A stretch of 64,000 nucleotides of DNA from Azospira oryzae (lineage in GTDB: Bacteria; Pseudomonadota; Gammaproteobacteria; Burkholderiales; Rhodocyclaceae): contig NZ_SHKM01000001.1 in the NCBI RefSeq assembly GCF_004217225.1, positions 1,092,137-1,156,136 of the forward strand, in the 5' to 3' direction. Positions 1 through 9,832 of this stretch are shown here, piece after piece. The notes below the pieces were generated by a model. That model was given only the letters and a program-made list of their open reading frames with translations, was not told the origin of the DNA and made no database searches. A program made the position numbers and the translations under genes. The number at the start of each line of letters is the position of its first letter. Position 1 is the stretch's first letter.

Positions 1-2280
1 TACATGGCCCAGGCCAGGGGCTATTACCGGGAGGCGGGCCTGGAGGTGCGCATCGTCGAAGGCCGGGCCGACACCGACCCGGTGGCCGAGGTGCTGGCCG
101 GCCGGGCCCAGTACGGCATCGGCGCCTCCGAACTGCTGCTGGAACGCAGCCGGGGCAAGCCGGTGGTGGCCCTGGCCGCCGTCTTCCAGCACTCGCCCCT
201 GGTGCTGCTGGCCCGGGCCGGCGGCCCCATCCGCCGCCCGGCCGACCTGGAAGGGCGGCGCCTCATGCTGCTGCCGACGGAGGCCGAGCTGTTCGCCTTC
301 CTGCGCCGGGAACAGGTCAAGGAGGAACGCCTGCAGCGCGTCCCCCACTCCTTCTCCGCCGCCGACCTCATGGCGGGCAAGGTGGATGCCGTTTCCGGCT
401 ATCTCACGGACGAGACCTACGAACTGGAAAAGGCCGGCTTCCCCTACCTTTCCTTCTCGCCCCGGGCCGCCAACATCGACTTCTACGGCGACACCCTGTT
501 CACCGCCGAAGCCCATGCCGTCGCCCATTCGCAGCAGGTGGAGGCCTTCCGCCGCGCCAGCCTGCAGGGCTGGGCCGCCGCTCTGGAAGACCCGGCTGCC
601 GCCGCCCGGGAGATTCTGCAGCACTACTCCACCCGCCACAGCCTGGAACACCTCCTCTTCGAGGCGGAACGCATGCGTCCCCTGATCGAACCGGACCTGG
701 TGGAACTGGGCCACATGAGCCCGGCCCGCTGGCGCCACATCGGTGACACCTATGCGGAACTGGGCATGATGCCCCGGGGCTTTCCGGTGGAAACCCTGCT
801 GTTCCACCCCGCCAGCCCCCAGCCCCTGCCGCCGTGGGCCTGGGGCACCCTGCTCCTGGCCGCCCTGGCCCTGCTCGCCGCCCTCTACATCCACCGCCTC
901 TACGGCCGCCTGCAGGGACAGATGCGCCAGCGGGACAGCAGCGAACGCAACCTGCGGGCGAGCCGGGAACACCTGGCCCGCATCTTCGAGACGGCGCCCC
1001 TGGCGGCCATCGTCTACGACCAGGAAGCGAGGGTCCTGGAATGGAACCACCGGGCCGAGGAAATTTTCGGCTGGCGCCGGGAGGAAATGCTGGGCCGCAG
1101 CTTCTTCGAGCACATGGTGCCCGAAGAGGCCCGGCAGCAGGTGCAGGGCATCGTGGACAGCATTTTCAGCGGGCCGGAAATCCAGTATTCCCTCAACCGC
1201 AACCTGACCCGGGACGGCCGCGCCATCCTCTGCGAATGGAGCAACGCCATCCTCCGCGACGAGGCCGGCGGGCCGCCCAGCGTCATCGCCCTGGCCGCCG
1301 ACGTCACCGAGCGGGAGCGGGTCCGCGCCGCCCTGCAGGACAGCGAGCAGCGCTACCGCACCCTGCTGGAAACCGCCCCTTTCCCGGTGGTCATCACCCG
1401 GCTCCGGGACAGCCTGGTGACCTACATCAACCAGCGGGCCGCCACCTGCTTCCAGGTGCCCCAGGAGGACGCCGTGGGGCGCCATGCCCCGGACTACTGG
1501 GTGGATATGGGCCAGCGCCAGCGGCTGATCGAGGAACTGCGGCAGAAGCAGGTGGTGACCGACATGGAGGTGCGCCTGCGGGATGCAGCCGGCCAGCCCT
1601 TCTGGGCTCTCCTCTCGGCCCGCATCCTGCTGGAGGAACAGGAACCCCTGGCCTTCGTCTCCTTCAACAACATCAACGAACGCAAGGCGGCGGAAGAGGC
1701 CCTGCAGGCCCTCAACGGCGAGCTCGCCTACCGCCTCCAGGAAATCAACCTGCTGCAGGCACGGCTGCAGGAGCAGGCCACCCGGGACGCCCTCACCGGC
1801 CTCTACAACCGCCGCTACCTGGACGAGACCCTGGAGCGGGAAGTGGCCCGGGCCCAGCGGGAAGGCTATCCCCTGGCCGTGGCCCTGCTCGACATCGACC
1901 ACTTCAAGCAGCTCAACGACACCTACGGCCATCGGGCCGGCGACGAGATGCTGCGCCAGCTCGGCCACTTCCTCCAGGCCCGGGCCCGCAGCGGCGACGT
2001 ACCCTGCCGCTACGGCGGCGAGGAGTTCCTGCTGGTGCTGCCCGGGGTGGACCTGGAGACGGCCCGCCAGCGTGCCGAGGAATGGCGTGCCGGCTTCGCC
2101 GGGCTGACGGTGAACTTCGGCAGCCTGGCCCTGCAGGCCACCCTCTCCGTCGGCGTCGCCTGCTACCCGGGCCACGGCAAGAGCGCCGACGCCCTGGTGG
2201 ATGCGGCCGATGCCGCCCTCTACCGGGCCAAGGCCGGCGGCCGCAACCGGGTCGAAGTGGCCGGCGCGGCGGAGGAATAG
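1..2280 (+). CDS. SBP-like sensor / PAS-PAS-GGDEF diguanylate cyclase (5' partial)
   Basis: Predicted membrane-bound diguanylate cyclase making c-di-GMP. The reading frame is open at the window edge, and the first visible residues (YMAQARGYYREAGLEV) match the interior of an NMT1/THI5-type periplasmic binding domain, so the real start lies upstream. The ATG at 4 is an internal Met. Numbered from that Met: binding domain about 1-265, a transmembrane helix about 276-298, two PAS domains about 320-430 and 445-560, a short coiled coil, and a GGDEF domain with GGEEF at 671-675. RSGD lies five residues before GGEEF, so the product-inhibition I-site is intact. The binding domain probably faces the periplasm and senses a small molecule. 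The next gene follows after 3 bases, so the two are co-transcribed. Confidence 0.9.
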   Translation, partial: YMAQARGYYREAGLEVRIVEGRADTDPVAEVLAGRAQYGIGASELLLERSRGKPVVALAAVFQHSPLVLLARAGGPIRRPADLEGRRLMLLPTEAELFAFLRREQVKEERLQRVPHSFSAADLMAGKVDAVSGYLTDETYELEKAGFPYLSFSPRAANIDFYGDTLFTAEAHAVAHSQQVEAFRRASLQGWAAALEDPAAAAREILQHYSTRHSLEHLLFEAERMRPLIEPDLVELGHMSPARWRHIGDTYAELGMMPRGFPVETLLFHPASPQPLPPWAWGTLLLAALALLAALYIHRLYGRLQGQMRQRDSSERNLRASREHLARIFETAPLAAIVYDQEARVLEWNHRAEEIFGWRREEMLGRSFFEHMVPEEARQQVQGIVDSIFSGPEIQYSLNRNLTRDGRAILCEWSNAILRDEAGGPPSVIALAADVTERERVRAALQDSEQRYRTLLETAPFPVVITRLRDSLVTYINQRAATCFQVPQEDAVGRHAPDYWVDMGQRQRLIEELRQKQVVTDMEVRLRDAAGQPFWALLSARILLEEQEPLAFVSFNNINERKAAEEALQALNGELAYRLQEINLLQARLQEQATRDALTGLYNRRYLDETLEREVARAQREGYPLAVALLDIDHFKQLNDTYGHRAGDEMLRQLGHFLQARARSGDVPCRYGGEEFLLVLPGVDLETARQRAEEWRAGFAGLTVNFGSLALQATLSVGVACYPGHGKSADALVDAADAALYRAKAGGRNRVEVAGAAEE

Positions 2281-2283
2281 GCC

Positions 2284-3465
2284 ATGCTCGCCGGATTTCT
2301 CCTGCACCTGCGGGACGCCCGCCTGCCCGTCTCCACCACCGAATTTCTCACCCTCCTGGGGGCCCTGCAGGCCCGGGTGGTGGGCCCCAGCCTGGACGAC
2401 TTCTACATCCTGGCCCGGGCCTGCCTGATCAAGGACGAAAGCCTCTACGACCGCTTCGACCAGGCCTTCGCCACCTACTTCCGGGAAGTGGAAACCCTGC
2501 CCGGCTTCGACGCCAACGCCGTGCCCGAGGAATGGCTGCAACTGGCCGCCCGGCGCCATCTCAGCGCGGCGGACCGGCAGAAGCTGGAGGCCCTGGGCTG
2601 GGAGCGGCTGATGCAGCAGTTCCGGGAACGGCTGGCGGAGCAGAAGGAGCGCCATGCCGGCGGCAGCAAGTGGATCGGCACCGGCGGCAGTTCCCCCTTC
2701 GGCCATGGCGGCTACCATCCGGAAGGCATCCGCATCGGCGGCGAGAGCGGCGGCAACCGCACCGCGGTGAAGGTGTGGGAGAAGCGGGAATTCCGCAACC
2801 TGGACGACTCAGTGGAACTGGGCACCCGCAACATCAAGGTGGCCCTGAAGCGTCTGCGCCGCTTCGCCCGCAGCGGCGCCGCCGAGGAGCTGGACCTGGA
2901 AGGCACCATCGCCGGCACCGCCCGCAACGCCGGCACCCTGGACCTGCAGCTGCGCCCGGAGCGGCACAACGCGGTCAAGGTGCTGCTCTTCCTCGACGTG
3001 GGCGGCTCCATGGACGACCACATCCAGGTCTGCGAGGAACTGTTCTCCGCCTGCCGCAGCGAGTTCAAGCACCTGGAGCACTTCTACTTCCACAACTGCG
3101 TCTATGAAAACCTGTGGCAGGACAACCGACGCCGCTTCGACCAGCGCATCGCCACCAGCGACGTGCTGCACAAGTACGGCAGCGACTACAAGCTGATCTT
3201 CGTCGGCGACGCCACCATGAGCCCCTACGAAATCCTCTACCCCCAGGGCAGCGTCGAGCACTCCAACCCGGAGCCGGGGGCCGCCTGGATCCGCCGCCTC
3301 ACCGAGGCCTTTCCCCACACCGTCTGGCTCAACCCGGAACCCCAGCGGCGCTGGGAGCACACCCAGTCCATCCAGCTGCTGCAGGACCTGCTGGGCCGGC
3401 GCATGTATCCCCTGACCCTGGCCGGCCTGGGCGAGGCCATGAAGCAGCTCTCCCGCAGCGGCTGA
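2284..3465 (+). CDS. VWA domain-containing protein, CoxE-like
   Basis: 393 aa protein of the VWA/CoxE-like family. An N-terminal helical region (LRDARLPVSTTEFLTLL) is followed by a C-terminal von Willebrand A domain that begins at about residue 230 with LLFLDVGGSMDDH. The metal-site motif DxSxS is present only as DVGGS (D238): the first serine is glycine. A GDATMSP segment supplies a later metal-site residue. Family members usually act with a MoxR-type AAA+ ATPase as metal-dependent insertases or chaperones; no such ATPase is visible here and it may lie outside the window. A GGAGGA ribosome site lies just before the ATG, at the end of the upstream cyclase gene. The specific substrate is unknown. 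Confidence 0.88.
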   Translation: MLAGFLLHLRDARLPVSTTEFLTLLGALQARVVGPSLDDFYILARACLIKDESLYDRFDQAFATYFREVETLPGFDANAVPEEWLQLAARRHLSAADRQKLEALGWERLMQQFRERLAEQKERHAGGSKWIGTGGSSPFGHGGYHPEGIRIGGESGGNRTAVKVWEKREFRNLDDSVELGTRNIKVALKRLRRFARSGAAEELDLEGTIAGTARNAGTLDLQLRPERHNAVKVLLFLDVGGSMDDHIQVCEELFSACRSEFKHLEHFYFHNCVYENLWQDNRRRFDQRIATSDVLHKYGSDYKLIFVGDATMSPYEILYPQGSVEHSNPEPGAAWIRRLTEAFPHTVWLNPEPQRRWEHTQSIQLLQDLLGRRMYPLTLAGLGEAMKQLSRSG

Positions 3466-3494
3466 GAGCACCGCCCCGGCCGGGACGCCGGCTT

Positions 3495-3528
3495 CTGTCA
3501 CCATCCTGCAACAGGCGTCTCCTAGGCT
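3495..3528 (+). promoter_or_regulatory. candidate Pho box and -10 for the phytase-like esterase
   Basis: CTGTCAC (3495-3501), a 4-base spacer, then CTGCAAC (3506-3512) resemble the two direct repeats of a PhoB box; the first is a full match and the second matches 5 of 7. TAGGCT at 3523-3528 starts 10 bases after the box, the usual spacing for a PhoB-activated promoter in which the box replaces the -35. The ATG follows at 3560. Inference only. Confidence 0.35.
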
Positions 3529-3559
3529 TGGCTGCTTCATCCCCACCCATGGAAGAAGC

Positions 3560-4927
3560 ATGAGCCCCAAGACGCCCCTCGCCCTGGCCTTTGCCGCCGC
3601 CCTGGCCCAGGTTCCCGCCCTGGCCGACCAGGCTTTCCCCGCCACCCTGGCGGGCCATGCCGTGCTGCCGGCCCGCACCTTCATCGCCCCGCCCAAGGAT
3701 GCCCCGGCCAGCCTGGCCGTCTCCGGCAAATACACCGGGCCCGAATCCCGGCGCGTGGACACGCCCGCATCCCTGCCCGGCACCTCCTATCTCTCGGACA
3801 AGAACGCGCCCCGTCCCACCGGCGTCTCCCTGCCCTTCAAGGGCCAGCCGGTGCAGGGCTTCTCCGGCATCAAGCACGCCGGCCAGGGCCGCTACTGGGT
3901 GCTGCAGGACAACGGCTACGGCGCCCGCAACAACAGCGCCGACGCCCTCCTGATGTTCCACCTACTGCAGCCGGACTGGGACCAGGGCGGCGTCAAACTG
4001 GTGAAGAGCGCCGCCCTGCACGACCCGGACCAGAAGGTGCCCTTCCTCATCGTCAACGAAGGCACCCGTCAACGCTACCTGACCGGGGCCGACTTCGACA
4101 TCGAATCCATCCAGCCCCTGGGCGATGCGGTGTGGTTCGGCGACGAGCTGGGCCCCTACCTGCTCAAGACCGACCGCCAGGGCAAGGTGCTGGCCGTGTT
4201 CGAGACCAAGGTGGACGGCAAGGTGCTCAAGTCCCCGGACCATTTCAGCGTCACCACCCCGGCCACCAGCGGCAGCTTCACCACCGTGGCCCGCCGCTCC
4301 CGGGGCTACGAGGGCATGGCCGCCTCCAGGGACGGCCAGTTCCTCTACCCCCTGCTGGAAGGACCCCTGTGGAATGCCGAAGAGAAAAAATGGGAACAGC
4401 AGGACGGCCGGGAATACCTGCGCATCCTGGAGTTCAGCGTGGCCCGGGGCGAATGGACGGGCCGCTCCTGGAAGTACCGCCTGGAGCAGAACGGCAACAA
4501 CATCGGCGACTTCAACATGATCGACGCCGACACCGGCCTCATCATCGAGCGGGACAACGGCGAGGGCTTGCCGGAGCACGCCTGCAACGGCCCGGCCCGT
4601 CCGGACTGCCAGAACGTGCCGGCCAGATTCAAGCGCATCTACAAGATCAGCCTGAAGGACGCCGACGGCGACGGCTTCGTGCGCAAGATCGGCCACATCG
4701 ACCTGCTGGACATCGACGATCCGAAGCACCTGGCCCGGCGCGGCGGCAAGGACGGCAAATTCACCTTCCCCTTCGTCACCATCGAGGATGTGGACGTAGT
4801 GGACGGGGAGCACATCGTCGTTGCCAACGACAACAACCTGCCCTATTCCGCCGCCCGCCAGCCCAACCTGCAGGACGACAACGAGTTCATCCTGCTGCGG
4901 GTGCCCGAACTGCTGCAGGCCCGCTAA
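3560..4927 (+). CDS. esterase-like activity of phytase family protein
   Basis: 455 aa exported protein. It starts with a Sec-type signal peptide (about residues 1-22, cleavage near ALA-DQA). The rest resembles the 'esterase-like activity of phytase' family (PF13449), with the characteristic GRYWVLQDNGYG segment near residue 115 and acidic, Gly-rich loops (DADGDGF) suggesting metal binding. Family members are annotated as periplasmic or secreted phosphoesterases, but the physiological substrate is unproven. GGAAGAAG precedes the ATG. The next gene, another exported phosphatase-type protein, begins 11 bases downstream, so the pair is probably an operon for handling external phosphoesters. A candidate Pho box lies upstream. 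Confidence 0.85.
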   Translation: MSPKTPLALAFAAALAQVPALADQAFPATLAGHAVLPARTFIAPPKDAPASLAVSGKYTGPESRRVDTPASLPGTSYLSDKNAPRPTGVSLPFKGQPVQGFSGIKHAGQGRYWVLQDNGYGARNNSADALLMFHLLQPDWDQGGVKLVKSAALHDPDQKVPFLIVNEGTRQRYLTGADFDIESIQPLGDAVWFGDELGPYLLKTDRQGKVLAVFETKVDGKVLKSPDHFSVTTPATSGSFTTVARRSRGYEGMAASRDGQFLYPLLEGPLWNAEEKKWEQQDGREYLRILEFSVARGEWTGRSWKYRLEQNGNNIGDFNMIDADTGLIIERDNGEGLPEHACNGPARPDCQNVPARFKRIYKISLKDADGDGFVRKIGHIDLLDIDDPKHLARRGGKDGKFTFPFVTIEDVDVVDGEHIVVANDNNLPYSAARQPNLQDDNEFILLRVPELLQAR

Positions 4928-4938
4928 GGAGAGACGCC

Positions 4939-5640
4939 ATGGGCAAACGCCAACGCTTCGCCGCCCTCTTCGCCCTCTGCCTGGGCCTGGCCGCCAGCCT
5001 GCCGGCCCGGGCCGAGGAGGCGGTGCTGGAGCTGTACCTGGCCCGCCACGGCCAGACCGCCTGGAACCTGGAGAAGCGCCTGCAGGGCAGCACCGACAAT
5101 CCCCTCAACGACACGGGCCGCAGCCAGGCCCGGCAGCTGGGGGAAAAACTGGCCGGCGAAAACTTCGCCGCGGTCTATAGCAGCAGCCTGGCCCGAGCCC
5201 GGGAAAGCGCCGCCCTGGCCCGTCCCGGAATGACCGTGCAGGCCCTGCCGGAGCTGGCCGAACGCTGCTTCGGCAAGTTCGAGGGCATGGCCGAGGACGG
5301 TAAAGAAGGGCAGGAAGCCGCCCTGCTGGCCGAGTTCAAGGCCCGTAGCGGCAAGCTGGAGGACAGCCTGGACGGCGGCGAATCCCTCGCCAGCCAGGCC
5401 CGGCGCGTGGCCCAGGCGGTGGAACGCATCCGCCGCGAGCAGCCCCGGGGCCAGGTGCTGGTGGTCAGCCACGGCGGCGTCACGCCCCTGATCCTGGCCC
5501 ACCTGCTGCAGCTGCCGGTGGCCGAGGCGGTGGCCCGCATCCGCCAGGGCAACGACGAGGTCTATCTGGTGCGCCTGCGCCCCAGCCAGGCCCCGTCCCT
5601 GTGGAAGCTGCTGGGCCGGGACAGCCTGGAGCAGCTGTAG
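4939..5640 (+). CDS. exported histidine phosphatase family protein
   Basis: 233 aa member of the phosphoglycerate mutase/histidine phosphatase superfamily. The catalytic motif is ARHGQTAWN with R36, H37 and G38, and the second conserved histidine is H178 in VVSHGG. Unlike typical cytoplasmic relatives such as CobC or GpmB, the first 25 residues form a clear signal peptide ending PARA-EE, so the enzyme is predicted to be periplasmic. The start has a strong AAGGAGAG site, 11 bases after the phytase-like gene. A rho-independent terminator follows. The substrate is not predictable; a general phosphomonoesterase role fits the neighbourhood. Confidence 0.87.
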   Translation: MGKRQRFAALFALCLGLAASLPARAEEAVLELYLARHGQTAWNLEKRLQGSTDNPLNDTGRSQARQLGEKLAGENFAAVYSSSLARARESAALARPGMTVQALPELAERCFGKFEGMAEDGKEGQEAALLAEFKARSGKLEDSLDGGESLASQARRVAQAVERIRREQPRGQVLVVSHGGVTPLILAHLLQLPVAEAVARIRQGNDEVYLVRLRPSQAPSLWKLLGRDSLEQL

Positions 5641-5662
5641 GCGGCCGGCACCGGAAAAGACA

Positions 5663-5694
5663 AAGGCCCGGGAGGCAGCTCCCGGGCCTTTTTT
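5663..5694 (+). terminator. rho-independent terminator
   Basis: An 11-base perfect stem (AAGGCCCGGGA paired with TCCCGGGCCTT) with a 6-base loop, followed by a T-run, sits 22 bases after the histidine phosphatase stop. The stem is flanked by A on the other side, so it may also end the DUF1415 transcript arriving from the minus strand. Confidence 0.9.
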
Positions 5695-5766
5695 CATGGG
5701 GCCATGCCGCTCACGCCCAGGGGGCGCGGCGTTCGGCCATGGCATGGCCAGCATGGCCGCCCTTGC

Positions 5767-6363
5767 TTACTCCTGGCCCGACTCCTCCTGCAACAGCTTG
5801 CGCCAGCCCTCGTGACCGAGACGGCGCACGGTGGCGATGTTGCGCTCGTAGATGCTCTCCGGATCGGGGAAAGCGGCCACGGCCCGGTCGATGCTGGCCT
5901 CCCGCAGCAGGTGCAGGGTCGGATAGGGGGAACGGTTGGTGACGTTGTCGATGTCGTCCGCCTCGCTGCCGGCGAACTCGTAGTCCGGATGCAGGCTGGC
6001 CACCTGGTACACGCCCTCGTAGCCCAGGTTGCGGATGAGGGCCTCCACCTCCTGCAGGAAGAAGTGGTAGTCGAGGAAGTCGGTGAGCACGTCCGGATGG
6101 ATGAGCAGGGTGGTGTCGAGCAGGGCAGGGTCGGTCTCGCTCAGCAGGGTGAACTCCCGCTCCAGTTCCGCCAGCAGTTCGTCCGGCGTGGCGGCGGCGC
6201 TGAGGGCGTAGCGGATCTGCTTTTTCACATGCACCGACTTGGCGAAGGGGCACAGGTTAAGGCCGATGACGGCCCGCTCCAGCCAGCGCCGGGTGTCGGC
6301 GAGGATTTTCCCGGCCGCTTCGGCGTCGGGATAGGGGTGGAGAACCTCAGGCAGCATGGGCAT
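5767..6363 (-). CDS. DUF1415 domain-containing protein
   Basis: 198 aa cytoplasmic protein matching the DUF1415 family over nearly its full length. Recognisable blocks are WLERAVIGLNLCPFA near the start and SPYPTLHLLREASIDRA toward the end. The family is common in proteobacteria and has no established function. The ATG at 6363 and the one at 6357 are both possible; neither has a strong ribosome site. The gene lies 137 bases downstream of the GspE-type ATPase on the same strand, so co-transcription is possible but not evident. No signal peptide or membrane helix is seen. Confidence 0.88.
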   Translation of the reverse strand: MPMLPEVLHPYPDAEAAGKILADTRRWLERAVIGLNLCPFAKSVHVKKQIRYALSAAATPDELLAELEREFTLLSETDPALLDTTLLIHPDVLTDFLDYHFFLQEVEALIRNLGYEGVYQVASLHPDYEFAGSEADDIDNVTNRSPYPTLHLLREASIDRAVAAFPDPESIYERNIATVRRLGHEGWRKLLQEESGQE

Positions 6364-6500
6364 CTTTCGCGGAAAAGGGGGGCGCCGGGAATGGCACGGG
6401 AATGGGACGGGATGGGGCTGGCGGCGGAAGCTGGACGCCCCGGCCACGGAGATGAATGGATGCCGCCGACCGCAGCTGGGCCGGAGAACTGCGCGGAGCC

Positions 6501-8339
<1,839 letters not shown>

Positions 8340-8439
8340 GGGGCGGAACTGATCCGCACTATAAACGAATCCCGCGCCGCCCGGGGGCGCGGCAAGGGCG
8401 CTATACTCAGGCCATACGCATTTTTACATTGGACCGACC

Positions 8440-8736
8440 ATGAAAGCCCCGGCCACTGCCCTGCTCCTGCTGACCCTCCTCTGCGCCCAGGCAGCCGTGT
8501 CGGCCCCAGCCGAGCGGAGTCCGGCCGGCAAGGCCCCGGCGGCAGCCCCTGCCCCGCTCCAGGCCGACTGCAGCAAGAGCCGCCAGCCCCAGCGCTGCGA
8601 AGCCATGCAGAAGGCCCAGGCGGCCTGCCAGGACAAGTTCGGCCCCGAGCTGCGGGACTGCATCAACCGCCATACCAGCAGCCATCCCAACAGCCACCCC
8701 GGCGCCAAGAAGGCCGCCAAACAGCCCGCCAAATAA
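8440..8736 (+). CDS. small secreted four-cysteine protein, unknown function
   Basis: 98 aa protein I do not recognise. A signal peptide (about residues 1-21, cleavage near VSA-PAE) is followed by a Pro/Ala-rich spacer and a compact domain with four cysteines spaced C-x8-C-x9-C-x10-C, which could form two disulfides in the periplasm. The C-terminus is a Lys/Ala/His-rich basic tail (GAKKAAKQPAK). It is transcribed divergently from the GspE-type gene; a TATACT -10-like hexamer lies at 8402-8407. Coding is supported by the signal peptide, the regular Cys pattern and codon bias. It could be a periplasmic metal-binding or structural protein, but no function is claimed. Confidence 0.7.
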   Translation: MKAPATALLLLTLLCAQAAVSAPAERSPAGKAPAAAPAPLQADCSKSRQPQRCEAMQKAQAACQDKFGPELRDCINRHTSSHPNSHPGAKKAAKQPAK

Positions 8737-8802
8737 GGCTGCCAGCCGGCCCCGGGCCACCGCCCGGAGCCCTTCTCCAGCCTGGCCCGCCGCCCTTCGC
8801 CA

Positions 8803-8831
8803 TTGAAACCCTACTCTTAATAGGGGATACT
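8803..8831 (+). promoter_or_regulatory. candidate sigma70 promoter with operator-like inverted repeat
   Basis: TTGAAA (8803-8808), a 17-base spacer and GATACT (8826-8831) form a plausible sigma70 promoter 130 bases before the binding-protein gene. The spacer itself carries an inverted repeat, CCCTA...TAGGG, placed between -35 and -10 where a repressor or MerR-like activator could bind. Confidence 0.45.
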
Positions 8832-8961
8832 GGCGCTCCCCCGTTTGCTCCTCCGCCGCCCCCATGGGATGGCAACGCCACTCCGCCCCCGCAGCTTCCG
8901 GGTAGAGCGTGCGCAGCGGACAACGGGACGTCCGGCACTCATCACCCGAGGAGGAACCACC

Positions 8962-9828
8962 ATGGGACCGCTGCTCCGGCGCCTGTCCGGCCTGCTGTGG
9001 GCAGGCCTGCTGATGCTCCCCCTCGCGGCCCCTGCCGCCCCCGCCACCGCAAAGGCCACCGCCGGCAAGCCGGCGGAGCGGGTCTACACCCTGGGGGTGA
9101 CGCCCCAGTTCGAGCGGCGCCAGCTCTTCGCCATCTGGAAACCCATCCTCATCGAGCTGGAAAAGCGCACCGGGCTGCGCTTCGACCTGGCCATCATGCC
9201 CGACATCCCCAGCTTCGAGCGCCAGTACAACGCCGGCGCCTTCGATTTCGCCTACATGAATCCCTACCTGATGGTGGCCAACCCGGCCGGCTACATTCCC
9301 CTGGTGCGGGACGACACACCAGTCACCGGCATCCTGGTGGTGGCCAGGGACAGTCCCTTCCGCACCCCGGCCGACCTGGAAGGCAAGGAAATCGCCTTCC
9401 CCGCCCCCAACGCCATCGGCGCCAGCCTGCTCATCCGGGCCGAGCTGGTGCGCAAATACAAGGTCAATTTCACGCCCCGCTACGTCAATTCCCACACCGC
9501 CGTCTATCTCTCGGTGACCCAGGGCCTGGCCAGCGCCGGCGGCGGCGTGCAGAAGACCCTCAACGAACAGAAGCCGGAAGTGCAGGAACGCCTGCGGGTG
9601 CTGTACCGCACCGCCGCCTTCGCCGCCCACCCCATCGCCGCCCATCCCCGGGTCGACGGGGCCGTGCGCGAGCAGGTGCGCAGCGCCCTCCTGGACTTCG
9701 CCGCCACCCCGGCGGGCAAGGCCCTGCTGCAGGAAATCCCCCTGGCCCGCATGGTGCCCACCGCCATGAAGGACTACCAGCCCCTGAAGGACCTGGGCCT
9801 GGAAGACTTCTTCGTCCCGGAACGCTGA
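8962..9828 (+). CDS. PhnD-like phosphate/phosphonate-type substrate-binding protein
   Basis: 288 aa periplasmic binding protein of the PhnD/PtxB family. The start at 8962 has a strong GAGGAGGA site. A signal peptide covers about residues 1-28, followed by VYTLGVTPQFERRQLFAIWKP and the typical FDFAYMNPYLMV ligand-pocket block. No ABC permease or ATPase gene is nearby; instead the gene is followed after 4 bases by a sensor histidine kinase and then an HD-GYP response regulator. Family members next to kinases often act as ligand-sensing partners of the kinase periplasmic domain, which is my preferred reading. The ligand is unknown; phosphonate or phosphite is only one possibility. Confidence 0.88.
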   Translation: MGPLLRRLSGLLWAGLLMLPLAAPAAPATAKATAGKPAERVYTLGVTPQFERRQLFAIWKPILIELEKRTGLRFDLAIMPDIPSFERQYNAGAFDFAYMNPYLMVANPAGYIPLVRDDTPVTGILVVARDSPFRTPADLEGKEIAFPAPNAIGASLLIRAELVRKYKVNFTPRYVNSHTAVYLSVTQGLASAGGGVQKTLNEQKPEVQERLRVLYRTAAFAAHPIAAHPRVDGAVREQVRSALLDFAATPAGKALLQEIPLARMVPTAMKDYQPLKDLGLEDFFVPER

Positions 9829-9832
9829 ACCC

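Noticed and set aside
834-3107. A 757-codon open frame across the first two genes
   Set aside because: Arg/Pro/Gly-rich translation, no domain, and fully overlapping two well-supported genes in another frame.
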